This document shows, one piece after another, positions 33,808-45,728 of a DNA stretch of 64,000 nucleotides. The DNA is taken from NCBI GenBank assembly GCA_947568835.1, contig OX387606.1, forward strand, positions 16,864,001-16,928,000, written 5' to 3'. The translations under genes and the position numbers were made by a program. Within the stretch, counting starts at the first letter, position 1. Each line of letters begins with the position of its first letter. This DNA comes from Protonemura montana (Eukaryota; Arthropoda; Insecta; Plecoptera; Nemouridae). The notes under the pieces are model-generated. The model was not told where the DNA came from and searched no databases. It saw only the letters and a list, made by a program, of their open reading frames with translations.

Positions 33808-36366
33808 TACACACCTAGGCAAACTTCACACCGACCCACTCCGGCTGTATCGAATAAATCAATTTAGGCACGTTTATTATCTTCATTGCACATAGCTGAC
33901 TTGATAATCAAATCACCGTAGATTATCGAAACGCATCCGTAGGTAACTTTCATAATTGCCAATCGATTGAAGTTGTTGTAACTAAATTGAACGCAATGTT
34001 TATTAAGCGCGTCAGAGAATTTCAAATGTGAAACCCGCAAAGCCAAATAGATACAGGGGCTGATGTAGACATATTAAACTTTGACTCGGATCAAAGAGGC
34101 TGGAACCTTGTCCTGCTGAAGAACGAGATGTACAGAAGAATGAGGTTCCAGCTTCCTTGACGCAGACACAGGATCTTTCTTGGCGACTTTGAGTGGCCTT
34201 GAATGAGTCATCTTGAGCTCGTCGGTTTCGCTCAGCGTCTTACACCGTTGCCCCATCCACACCAACGCTACCTTATTTTCTTTCTATATCATACCGACGC
34301 GGATTGCAACCGAAGACTGAATTAAGTTTAGGACTCACTTCACGCGACTAGCACGACAGGAAAGTTAAAGAGGTGTCACATTGGATTGCCAGCTCACCAG
34401 TCCCTGCACCCTAGCTCGCGATAAACCGATATCACTTCAGCCAAACGGCACAGTGCGCCAGAATCGTCGCCGTATGCCAAACACAGTCGGGGTTAAAACC
34501 TCACAATTGAAAATTAAACAATGTTCCATTAGCTTTGTGTGTTTCCGCAACACAAAAAAATGCATAATTCATTTTGTACAAAAGCGGAAGTATCTCCGAC
34601 TCGAAATATATGGTGATAACTATGAGTAGTGGTGGAATAAAAAGAATGGGGACATAAATGCATTAGTTGGGCGCATGCAGTGTTCATAGGCAAATATAGA
34701 ACGTACCCTCCACTTTGCCGAGAGGATGGCAAGGAGCAAAAAAAGCGTGATGTTGCTGCTAAGAAACGCTAACGAAATTCAACAAGCCATGCGGCAACTG
34801 GGAGCGCTGCAAGTAGATCACGTAGCAACCCCAACGTGTAATTAAGTCTGGCGCGGTAAACCAGATCGAGCACGGGAAGGAAAAGCGCTGAAGGAAACCC
34901 ACAGACAGACCTCATATGCAATAAGTTGCTAGCAGCAGACGGATCGTATTAGGCAGTGTCAAATGGGTAGGCGGCTGAGGCGGCGGCAATCAGCCTCAAG
35001 AGAGAGGTCTTTCTTTGTCTTAGCAAAGAACGGAACCGCGCGTGCGTTGAGCACGGGGCTGGATTTGATAATGACGTTCATTTGGTCTGTCGAGAGGTTG
35101 AATTGGAGAAATGTGAGACGGCCGGTGGTCGGGGGTTGCTTCTTTGTGGGATTGTCTAATCCATTGTGGCGTGAGGAAAAGCGATTGTGAGGTTTTTGAA
35201 AAATCTCATGCGTTATTGCATATGTGTGATTGGTGAAGTGCGCAGGTGAGAGAATATTTTGGATGTTATCAGTAATAACAAACAGTAAAACACAATTTTA
35301 AATATTATAGAAACTTCAACAATGTTCACTTTTGGTTGCAATACTTACAACACTCCGTTTGGATTAATGATACTAGAATTTTGGTACATAGGTATCATAC
35401 ATTGGTATCAGCTATAGTGTAATGAACACAGAACGGTGCAACATACTAAACAGTATTAATAATAACATGCTTTTCTTGCTAAAAACCACTTTTGCCCCAT
35501 CTGTGTCGCACCTTCCCCGTCCCATATTGGCGACCGCGAGCCCAGCGTGGCGTTCAACGGTGGAAAACGGAGCGTACGAAATGTGGCCACGAGGGACGCG
35601 GAAAATGAATCACATTTCCTCCAGTAACCCGGATGATGGGTGTTCACACCTCAATACCCGTCACTGCTCCATCAGCATCCTTTCGCCAGGGTCCCCACGG
35701 CGCCCGCACGAGGTGACGTCGGATAAAAGGTGGCAAACCAATGACATAGCGGCGATGATTTTAGGTCGGGTAGAGCGTGGATGATGCAGTCAGGTGCCTT
35801 CGGCGTCGCTTGTTTCGCTCCTTGTTAAAAAAGGGGCGAGACCAATTGTTTATGTTGTCATATAGTGGTCATATTCAGAGACATATGGTATCGTTTCCAT
35901 GGTTTGTGAAATCACTACAACATACGACAACCGTTGTGAGATTTTCCGAGGTCAAATCTTTCTTTGGGATACTTTTAAGGGTCCAGGATCCTCAGTCCCA
36001 GCCAGATATGTGCGGTTGTCAAATTTTTCAACTTCCGGTGGGGTGCAAAACCAAACTGCAAGCTTGGCATAAAATAACGATCAATATTTCCGAAAAAAGA
36101 GTAAACGATTCGATAGTTCCACCAGCACAAGAAGCCAGTTCTGTACCGTAAGTAGAAAGGTGCTGATATAGAAGTATAAATTATTAGAAGAGTTTTTTTC
36201 CCTCGACGTGACTTTTTTTCCTATCGTCCTCCAATCGCCGCATTCGGCCGGCAAAAAGAATCTGTCCCCGAATGTGTATATACCTATATACGCAGCGAAA
36301 ACTTGTCCGCGAAATTTAGCGCGGGGGGAGGGGAGTGAACAGGAAAGCGCCGGCATAAATCACCCT

Positions 36367-36383
36367 CCCCCCCCCCCCCCCCC
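36367..36383 (+). repeat. C homopolymer (17 bp)
   Basis: Seventeen C residues on the plus strand; G17 in the transcript. Confidence 0.95.
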
Positions 36384-37224
36384 GAGCGCGTCACAGAAAA
36401 GAGGTGAAATTGCGAAATAGAAGACGAGACATGACTTTCCGCCGAGATTTTTTGATGACCTTTTGGTGCCAATCAATGCTTGCATTCATCTTTTTCTCTC
36501 CGTTTTCTCCGCATCCAGCACAGAACAAGTTCTAAACGGCATCTCGTTATAAATTCAAAAACAAAATGAAAAAAAAAAAAAATATATATATATATAGACT
36601 TATAAATATGTGCTTATCCGCCATAAGAGCAAGATGATTGACGAATGAAGCATTTCCTTTCGTGGTATTGGCAAATCCATATCAAATTGACAACCCCAAG
36701 AAGATGCGGTATCAGTGAGAAAGCTCGAAGCAAGTCCTATGCCATTGGCTGCATTGTTACAAACTAACTCGAGTAATACGATCTGATTTCGAGTCTTTGT
36801 TATATCAAACCAGCAGCGCCCAAATATTGAAGAGCGACAGTGAATTTCCATCACGTACGTATACATGTCACCAAACAGAATAATCTTCTAATGATAGCAT
36901 TTCAAGTAGTTGTTACAGTGACAATTCCCAACCTCTTCGGGACAATTATCTTATGGGGTGAGCTGTCAGATATTTACTTTCTGGATTAGTTTGAAGTGCA
37001 CATCCGATTATTAATCCAGTTTTACGATACCGTTATCAATACACGAAGATATAGCAAAGAAATTTGAATTTGGGCCTCGATGCCACACGTGTAGATCTCT
37101 GCATAGATTTTATGAAAATTCCACATTCGCACATGTATCACGTAGTATTGTAACCGCTTCTATTGTTCTGCGTAGCACGTGCTCTGTTTTGTTAAGCTCA
37201 CATCTCGACGATGAGGTGAGATGA

Positions 37225-37243
37225 GATCCACTCCTTGTGGATC
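37225..37243. other. Short perfect hairpin
   Basis: GATCCAC (37225-37231) and GTGGATC (37237-37243) are perfectly inverted around a 5-nt loop. No U-tract or gene end accompanies it. Confidence 0.6.
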
Positions 37244-38478
37244 TTCATTATATTCTCTCTTCTTAACTAAACTTCGGTAGGAAGACACGGAGGGGCACGT
37301 CGCACCACAACGCTTCGTGGTTTACAATTCACTCGAATTAGATTATGTGCTAAGCAATAATCTGTTGCGAACTTTGCTGCTCGCCATTCAGAGTCCCGAC
37401 CTCGAACGAGCAAGGGGATTTATGGGCGAGCAATGAACACGAATAGAGTCCTACCTCTAAACCTACATATAATAAGGTATATGTTTTCTCTAATTTATTT
37501 TTCCAGAATCTTCAATCCGCTTGTGTACGTTCATTAGAAATAAATAAAGCTGCTCGGTTAATAAAAATAAAAAATTCAAGACGAAACGACTCAAGAATCT
37601 TTTTTTTTCTGGCGAGAGTAGATCTCGACTTTGATAGCACTGTGGGATTGAAAAGAAAATCATAAACATCGCATAGCCATATTCCCCGACGGCTACATTC
37701 AATAATTCAAAAAACCATAAAAAAAAAAGATCCATTACAGATAAAAACAAGATATGGTATTGCCCCATGATGGCGCGGCATTGTGTTTGGAAATTTTCTT
37801 TTCCTTTTCAGGGCTCATGGCTCCGCTAGCTATTTTCACTGCGTCAGAGAGCTAGGTAACTATAATGGGCATTTTCTCGACGGCTGACGTAGTAGTATCA
37901 TCTATTCACTCGGTTCGATGGCTCCAGGGTAAAATGAACCGAGCGAAAAGAAACATCGGTTTTTCTCCAGCAAGCTTTACGAATGCTATAGGAAATATTG
38001 GAAGCTAGGCGCGGAAGCTGTAAGATCCTTGCGAGCGGAAGTGTAGCTTCAAGTTTTTCGGTCGAAAATAGATACGAAACCTTCTCGTATTGAATTCCTT
38101 CGTGAAAATTTAGTAATATACATCGGCAGTCGGTGTTTCGTGAGAAATACATCTCGAGGGTGAGATTAATTGGAGGAAATGTCGTGTCAATTGTAGTTCG
38201 TTAGGAATCGATTGAATGTTGATTGTTAAAAAGCTGAAGTTAAGTTTCTTGGCGGTAATCCCAAAATGCCCAGAGAGCACAAAATTAAACGCATGCATTT
38301 ACAATCCTTCCACGACGGAATTGCATTTTCATTGAAAATATAGAGCGAAATGGAAATGTCCTGGTTATTTTTCAAATCAAAGATATAGCTTTTCTGCTAT
38401 TTTATTTTTAGGACTCGTGTCTACTTTATGTAAGCTTGGCACTATTTTTCAAATCACTAGTTTAAACTTAGTTTTTAA

Positions 38479-38583
38479 TGCTTAGTAAAAAACAAGTCAC
38501 TTTTCGCTAAGTTTCGTAACTTGTACCTATTACTTAATCAAGGGTAAGAGCAATCCTTTTTTACTAAGCAAATTACGAAACTT
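38479..38583. repeat. Interleaved inverted repeats (A-B-A'-B')
   Basis: Arm A, TGCTTAGTAAAAAA (38479-38492), is perfectly inverted at 38557-38570. Arm B, AAGTTTCGTAA (38509-38519), is perfectly inverted at 38573-38583. The order A-B-A'-B' is not nested, so both stems could form together only as a pseudoknot; otherwise they are alternative folds. This may be a degraded foldback element. Confidence 0.7.
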
Positions 38584-39398
38584 CGGGAAAAACGTTTCCT
38601 TTCCTTAGCATTCAAACCCAGTTTTAAATAGTTTTTCCAAGCTTTGAGCATTATGAACTCTTGGAGTATTTTTAAACACATAAATGAATAACCCTCGTTC
38701 TAGAGCATCCGACCTCTTGAATAAAAAGTCAAGGCCGCCGACCAAACGCGTTTCATTGCCCCAATGGTTCAGGAGAGAAACAAAAAAGAAACGGACGCTT
38801 CCAACCTACCCAAACTTTTTCACAATTACGAGGAATTAAATGTATCAGTCCCATACTTAGCGACAAATGCATCCGCGACTTCCAAAATACAAGAGACCCA
38901 TCGCATCGTCACCTCCACTTCAACAATTTGTAATTGAGTTGAATTTCTGTCGCAATAGACACGAAGTCAGCACAAGGTAAACTTCTCAGACATCCCGCAG
39001 TGAGTTTCTAACCGAGCATTTAACACGGGTGTAGCCAGAAGAAATTACTAGTAGTGGACAAGTTGATTTGAGATATAGTTGGTTAGCAATGCTCAGACCT
39101 GTATTTTAATAACACACAAAAATAGCCCGTTTGTCGAGCGAGCGATGTCTAATAGGAATAATTTCAAATTATCTACTTCATTGTCGTGTTCATCAAAATG
39201 TATATCAGCCTAGTTCTATCCTAAAGGAAATATTTGCTGATCAAGTGTTTGTTCGGAAACACCGACACACAGAACTGCATTTCCAACTAGATTGCATCCA
39301 AAGTTTTCTCGCGAATGAGATGATAAAGTATAGTTTTCTTTCCTAGTAGCCTAGGGGCTTCATTGCGGCTATAAGGGTAGAATTATTTAGAATTATTT

Positions 39399-39435
39399 AC
39401 ACAACAGCTTTCATTGCACAATAGCTTGCATTGCC
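39399..39435. repeat. Imperfect 17-18-bp tandem duplication
   Basis: CACAACAGCTTTCATTG is followed directly by CACAATAGCTTGCATTG (two differences). It is preceded by a duplicated GAATTATTTA. Confidence 0.8.
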
Positions 39436-40268
39436 CACTAGCTAAGGCATTTTGCTTGAGGCAAATCAAATTATAGGTATAATGTGAGACTGTTTAGCAA
39501 GTTTTAGCAAGTTAACTCGATAGGAATTGGCATCTGTCACATTTAGTAACACCGTTAAATGTAACTATCTTTCCATCCTTGAAAAGTAACAGTTACAAGT
39601 TATGAAAAGTCAGGAAAAAATTTAAAAAAAAAATTAACAATCGTATTTTCTAGCTATTATTTTCTGCTGGTAATGCATTTATTCATATTTTGGTAACTTC
39701 TTTTGACCTCCAGATAGAAGGATACAAATTAAGAATTAAATATTCCAAATACTTTTTAACGTAGGCCTACCTTATCCAAGTACTATCCTATCATGAACCG
39801 ATCTGAACTTGTAAGTACTTAAAATGCACCTTTATTGCCCGTGAGAAAAGGCACCATTTCAAAGCTCTGTATGATTTTTTTCTGCTAGCTCTTATAACAA
39901 AAAACGATCTAGATGTAAAATATGAAATGCAATTTAGGCAAAGGTACACGCGTCACTTTTACACGTGTATCGTTGCTCATCGAGTTAAACCTTATCTTTT
40001 AACGTAACTTAGATTTTGGTACATTTTCAGCGTCCCTAAAATTTTCAATTCAATTCCTAAAACCCCTATTGATAATCGCCCTCATCAAACGCTCGTTCTG
40101 AGCTAGTGGACTATTCTTCCCTTTTCTTTGCAGCCCTTAAGTCGTCTTGGGCCAAAGCACAGTGGGCTTGTGCTAAAGCAGACCTGTCAATTTTGAAGAG
40201 AGATACATGGTGGGCTCAGTGGGACTCATGCCCAAAAGCAGGCCAGCTGAACTGAGCACGTGAATTAC

Positions 40269-40373
40269 CTGCAAGTTAGGCGGACAGTGGTCGAGAAGCT
40301 CCAGCATGTGCTTGATGTTTTGAGCGTCCTGAATGACGAAATTCAGCTCCATGTCGAATTCGCCTCCAACCAA
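40269..40373 (-). CDS. NBEA/rg: Neurobeachin exon a (N-terminal helical region)
   Basis: This 105-bp exon encodes exactly 35 residues, beginning [18 protein letters not shown] and ending [10 protein letters not shown]. The acceptor reads TTTACAG on the minus strand and the donor reads CAG|GTAATT, both in phase 0. The peptide matches the conserved N-terminal stretch of neurobeachins that follows the 'GLIQ.GEVSNRD' segment in vertebrates; that preceding exon was not found in this window. The residues are predicted helical and belong to the N-terminal armadillo-like region. The exon is isolated: 35.7 kb of intron separates it from the next exon and at least 23.6 kb of non-coding DNA lies upstream. 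No alternative start codon context is seen here, so the exon is internal. I am confident from the combination of exact splice sites and family-specific residues. Confidence 0.95.
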
Positions 40374-43300
40374 CTGTAAAGAAAAAATGGCGAACATTAG
40401 CAATTGTCCGTTGAAATGGTTTTCACTCTGTCAACTAATACAAGAGCAAGCTGGGATGCGAATGTTTAAGAATGACACACTGTATTCAAAGAAATAACGG
40501 TATATATTCTACATGACATACATGAACATCATGACAGAAAATAAACTACAGAAATCCAAGAAACTTACACATTCCAGTATTCCAGTACACACAATTTTAA
40601 TTTCACCACCTTCCTTGCAAATCCCACGTGAGGTGTGAGTGGCTTTGCAAGTCAAAAAGAAAATTAAATTTCCCTGGAAATAAATTTTACTAAAGATACA
40701 CAAGTCAAGTCAATCTCGTTAGCTTATGCGACGAAAGAAGAAAATATTATTGGATTGAACGGAATTTCCTTCATATTCCAGAATACTAACAGCAAGGAGT
40801 AAAGTCTTCGTTCCACAGGGAGTAACTTTGAGGAATGTCCGACCGGACCAGAGATATATATAATGCACGTTTTTCTGTAATATGCTTCTGTTTCGTTTTT
40901 TTTTTTTTGAGCAGTGGACAAAGGTATTGCGCATAAAAAAGGAAAATGCATTCGATGGAATTGAGATATATCAGTTCTGTGATGTTTTTCAAAAAACAAG
41001 CTTGGTATTCTTCAAATAAAGCAGTCTGGTCACAGTGCAAGTCACATGTGCAGGTATACATTGTCTTAAGGTTCGCTGTGTTACCAACAAACCGTGCTTA
41101 AATGGCAGTTGCAAGACAGACTTTGCGAATATTGCTCTGTACTATTTGTAGTTTGATGCAACTTTACTGAAAATTGATTAGTTTGGAATGAAAAATATCG
41201 GCACAATAGAGCAAGGCATAAAAGAAAATACCTCATATACGAAAAGCAACTAAAGAAAATCATAACAAAAGTCAGCATTTTAGCAATCGTGAAATAATCT
41301 CATTCCGAGCGAGCTGATTTCTATAAATTCGACATCGAATGATGAAACGCTGAACTTGGAATCTAATTGAAGTTCACCTAATAAACTAAGTTCGTTCGGA
41401 TCGTATTCGAGGGAAAAAGTTTCTTCTACCTAATATGACGCCATCGATATCAGGTCTCCGAGGATGAGGATATATACCGCTCTGAGTTTAGCTCGAAATT
41501 ACTTTTTCCTCTCAACTCGGCTCTTTTCTCTCTGCGTGCTACGTATCAGTATATCACCTATCAAGATTTTGATCACTCTGAGTCCGATGAACAGACAGCC
41601 AGCGCTCCAAAATCTTTATTTTGACACATTTATCTGATATGAACCACGGATATTCGAAATTAGATTTGACAATAATTAGTATAAAAGATCTACCAGCGTT
41701 CTCATCAATCATAAGCAACTTTATTTCTCAAAATTAAAATGGATTTATTCTTTGAAAGTTTGACAGATTTTAATAAGAGAAACATTAAATTTATGACAAA
41801 GATTCAGGAATGGAAAACGCCAATGGGTTTGACCTAACGATAAATCACGTACCGTGCGGATATGAGACCCACATATCGGCAAACCCCCGTTCTTGTTATA
41901 ACCAACGCTAAGACTTTCGATTCAAGTTCCGAGTCATAAAACTTGAGCACATTTCGGCGTGCACATCTCGCCGCCTCTCCGCGCTGACAAAGTTAATAAA
42001 GTTAATGTATTGCTCAAGACGAAGAAGCGCGTGAAATCTGCATTCCCCGCGCAGCAAGGACGCCCTGCAAGAGGAAAGATTGAATCGCTGTGTTTATGAC
42101 ATACATGTACGGAAATTTCTACCAAGTCGCGAAGCAGTCCCGACGCCAGCCAATTAGGTGAGATTGTGTTAGGAAGCATTGAATGCATAACACAATTTGC
42201 GATGAAAATTAAGCAGATTTTCGCATAATCACAGGTAATTAAATTTGCGTGTTGCCGAACTCATTGTTAAGAATGAGAAGCGTAAAATACAAAGCCAAGT
42301 TAGTTACAAATCGTTACGCGCTCGTTAGAAACGCCTGGGGCACTTCGTGTACGTCTCCGAGTGCTCCGGCACGATTAATTTTCAAGAGATCATGCTTTCG
42401 CTACGGGCGATCGCTTGCCGAAAGTTAAAAAAGAAAAACCAGGGAACAATATTTTGTAACATAATCTTGGTGCCATTAGACTTTACAATCTGGAGCGCAC
42501 CACGCAACGATGGTGGTGAAAACTCTTGTGAGTTTTTTAAGCCGTGGCATACGCTATCCACTAAAATAGTAAATTTCGCGAGCATATCTAGGATTTTCCC
42601 TTGCTAAATAGAATTAGACTCAAAAAGATGATATTGCTAAATTGTACGTGGCAATCCAGCATCTCTCTTCCTCCCTTTATCGTCGAATCCCGAGATCAAA
42701 CGATAATATTTCATCATTTTCCTATGTACGTGAATACTTTTAAAATCCGCATTCCACCTACTTCATAACACAATTCCTGGTCTACTGTGGATTTTCCACG
42801 GGCCAAGGCCACAACCTCTGCTTACAACATTCAATCACCATTGGGTGCGCCCAGCCTCCGGGAAGAAACGCGAGCTTTGACGAGGCGATTTTCGAGTGAT
42901 GTGAAGTGGTGCTGCACATCAGTATCCATCTACGACTGCTAACTTGAAAGAATGCAATGTGTTCGCGCTCCAATCATGGTTAGAGTGTTCCGCTCAGTCA
43001 ACTGGAAGAAAAGGAGAAGGAGAAGACGACGACGCCGTCAACGACTCACGGGAAGGATGTGGAATAAGCAAAAGGAACGACGTTCTTAGGAGGGAAAAGA
43101 ATTCCCGCTACGGAAAAATGCAAACTCTTTGCTTGACCAACGTCTTCAGCTAAGATTGAAGTGTATGTAAGGGGATGTGGCTCAGAGACCAACAAGTAGA
43201 ATAAGACGAATCTCATCCATTCTTTTGTCAGACGTCTCGAGTGTTTTATAGAACGGAGAGAAAATGGACGGGTTTTTTTTCCTGAGTACATACTCGTAAA

Positions 43301-43400
43301 AGCGGACAGAAACAAAATAAAATACAGTAAGGCTCAAAGGGAAAGGTTAGATTTATTTGCATGCATTTCTAGTTGGAGAGAATGAATATGTCGAACCAAT

Positions 43401-43436
43401 GCGTAAAGTTGCAAGGCGTAAAATTGCAAGGCGTAC
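43401..43436. repeat. 15-bp tandem repeat, two copies and a part
   Basis: GCGTAAAGTTGCAAG, then GCGTAAAATTGCAAG, then GCGTA: 14 of 15 positions agree between the full copies. Confidence 0.9.
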
Positions 43437-43570
43437 AGAAATGGTGATAACGTTTGTGTATAAGAATTCTCGTTACATGGTCATGACAGAACAAACTTTA
43501 ATAATTTACTTTCGTGAAAAGAGATCATGGCATTGAAGCTCTGAAATAAGTGAGCCCCGAAACGGTATCG

Positions 43571-43610
43571 TTCCAAGGGGTTCCAAGGGGTTCCATGGGA
43601 TTCCATGACG
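43571..43610. repeat. 10-bp tandem repeat, four copies
   Basis: TTCCAAGGGG twice, followed by TTCCATGGGA and TTCCATGACG. The first two are identical and the others decay outward. Confidence 0.92.
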
Positions 43611-44616
43611 AACAATATTACGTGGAAAACACAGAATGGTCGTGACTAATGAGAGATACGCAAAAAAATAGAAACACAAGAAAGAAAGCGAAATGATTTG
43701 AATGGAGTAAAAAGCCGAGGGACTGTAATTTAAAATTGTATGTAAATTGAAAATCGAAAAGCGTATGAAAAGAAACGTATTCAATGTTGAAAATAAATGC
43801 TACCACAATAATTTACAGCTCGATACAAAAATGCTCCGTTCTGCCCAATTATTTTCGGATTTTGTGGCATCGTCACGTATAATTTGAAACATCGTGAAGA
43901 TAGCACTAAAAAATATCAGAATGTTTTGAAATGCTAAAAAAATATAACAGGTCTTGCAGGGTCTGGGAAAATATGGACTACGAAATTAGTGTCCTACTAA
44001 AGGTATCACAGATTACCAGTTCTCAGGAATTCACATAGTCTATGCGACAAGTACTGCGTAGATACGTCAATGCGTATTGCGAGTGGTCATGCGTAGTATC
44101 TCTCAGCTTCAGAATCGGCGATCTCTTTGAACTTGCATTTGTCACACAGAGCTGAAGATAGGTATGTGATCACTTTCTATTCACTGCCCTGTTTGTAGAG
44201 GTACAGCAGATTACGAAGCTATGAACTCGTAAACTACATTCACGTGAAATTACAAAACCTAGACGAACACCTTACGTAGTTAGGCGACGAAGGTGCAAAG
44301 CGATTCAAAGCGATTCCTGAATGAAGATTACTAAACCTGAGCATTAAAAATGCCATACTCTTTTAGTTACTGAACTGTGCAAATAAATGCATGTCATAAG
44401 GCTACACACTACTTGCTGTGTAAAAAAGCTACGTCAAAAGCTGAATGGAAGAAAAAAAGCAAGAAATTTGAATTGAAATCAGTCGCTAAAAAAATCATAG
44501 AGGTACGTTTAAATGTATTTTTATTTCACTAGTTTTAATTAGAGTGGACGGTAACCGGCCGCCATACAAAGAAGAGCGACATTTTAAACAAACCACACCA
44601 TTTTAAAACATAATTC

Positions 44617-44655
44617 CATGGAGGTGTCAAGATTGCTCTGAGGGTGGCACCCATA
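44617..44655 (+). repeat. 39-bp hairpin motif, weak diverged copy
   Basis: Only the first two-thirds (TGGAGGTGTC then AAGATTGCTCTG) resembles the motif seen at 50574. The 3' third has diverged. Membership of the family is probable but unproven. Confidence 0.45.
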
Positions 44656-45151
44656 GACTAAGTCACAAAACGACTGGAGACAGTCAACGCTCCTTTTTTC
44701 CAGTGACAGCAAGAAGAACTGCGCTCCATCTAGAATTCCTTATTGGCTGTTATCGACATCGCATGGTCTTAACGCTGACATCTCCGTACGGCCATAAGCA
44801 TAAACGCCACTAAGCACTTATTGATTGAGTGTCGCTCCGAAGAGAAAGCCAATGTCCAGTCCAAAACAGGTTCGCGGGGTGGTCGTAAGGGGCGCATACC
44901 GTCTTGGGCCGGACTCATCGATAAATCACCGCTCGTGTTGTCCGCCAGATGAGAGTAATTAGAGATTTAAAAGTCCCCTGAAGCAAACAATGTCACGAAG
45001 GGTCAACGCCGACTTGAGACCCCCTATCCAGCCCCCCTATTCGGGACCACCGGCGGCGCAGACGCCAATTAGTCGCCAGTGACGTGAAAGGTACGGGTGA
45101 AGGGTGGTGAGGGAAAGGGGGGCTAAGTCGGACAAAGTCCTGCTCTATCCT

Positions 45152-45178
45152 GTCGTCGTCGTCGACGTCGTCGTCGTG
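45152..45178. repeat. (GTC)n trinucleotide repeat with GTCGAC centre
   Basis: Nine GTC/GAC units forming a near-palindrome around GTCGAC at 45161-45166. CpG-dense. Confidence 0.95.
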
Positions 45179-45689
45179 TTTGCCAGGAACAACGGGAAAT
45201 TCAGAGAAATAAAACTGGGGCTTTGGTTTCGAATAACCAATGCGAATATAAAATAACTAACGGTCCTTATAGGGCGCGTGAGTCTCAATGATATTAAGGG
45301 GTTTAAAGTAGTAACAGAACTACACACAGGTCGGAATGATACAATTTTAGAAAATCGTTGTCTTGGCAAAGATTTTGAATTTTTGGCAAAATAAAAAACA
45401 GATGTATTGAAATTGAAAGTTAAGTCATTTACACCAAAATACATTTTTGATAGAAGGCGGTGTAAACGTGAGTTAATGCTCCAACTCTATTTATATAACT
45501 TCGTTTGATATAAAGATTTGTAAATGGTTAACAGATCTAACCGCTCTGGTGCTTAGGGGGTGTATTCACAAGGTGTGTCTTACTCGTTTAGTCGGAGAAA
45601 ATGCATACTGATTAAAGCATAGAAACTCTAGATGGGTTCCGCAATTCACAGTTGAGTGGTAGGTACTACACGATATTGAAATATTTTCA

Positions 45690-45728
45690 AGTGGAAGTGC
45701 CAAGTTTGCTCTGCGTGCTGCGTTCAGG
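45690..45728 (+). repeat. 39-bp hairpin motif, single copy
   Basis: It reads AGTGGAAGTGCCAAGTTT then GCTCTGCGTGCTGCGTTCAGG, agreeing with the copy at 50574 at 34 of 39 positions. Its stem has one mismatch (T opposite T), unlike the other copies. Confidence 0.85.

Larger units (their letters stand above)
4524..40268. other. NBEA/rg: Neurobeachin giant intron (35,745 bp)
   Basis: This interval separates exon a (donor GTAATT at 40268 going down) from exon b (acceptor AG at 4524-4525). Both flanking splice sites are canonical and the phase is 0, so the interval is an intron of the same gene unless an unseen alternative exon lies inside. I found no further neurobeachin exon. Contents recognised: a purine-rich GAAA tract (about 5011-5068), the Harbinger-like element and its neighbouring minisatellite (6682-7391), C-runs at 8028, 13840 and 36367, the 55-bp array at 14273, a CAG tract at 15004, TA and CA microsatellites, tRNA-like fragments, GC-rich CpG-dense patches (roughly 19200-19510, 24870-25100, 25490-25580, 33000-33290) and the folding repeat at 38479. 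The rest is AT-rich DNA in which I see nothing identifiable. Nested or alternative exons cannot be excluded without transcript data. Confidence 0.85.
900..40373 (-). other. NBEA/rg: Neurobeachin/rugose orthologue, gene span visible (partial)
   Basis: Eight consecutive exons on the minus strand splice into 315 codons without a stop. The peptide follows neurobeachin family order: N-terminal helical repeat segment, then the ConA-like lectin domain ending in HRLGPGYK. Neurobeachins are very large (roughly 3,000 residues) BEACH-domain scaffolds, cytoplasmic and Golgi/vesicle associated, that bind protein kinase A and act in membrane-protein trafficking and synapse function; in Drosophila, rugose also affects eye development. 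These roles are family knowledge, not read from the DNA. The window holds about a tenth of the protein. The start codon lies upstream (beyond 64000). The later armadillo, PH, BEACH and WD40 regions lie downstream (below position 1). Arthropods usually have one NBEA/LRBA-type gene, so the symbol follows the Drosophila orthologue. The span is dominated by a single 35.7-kb intron. Confidence 0.93.
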
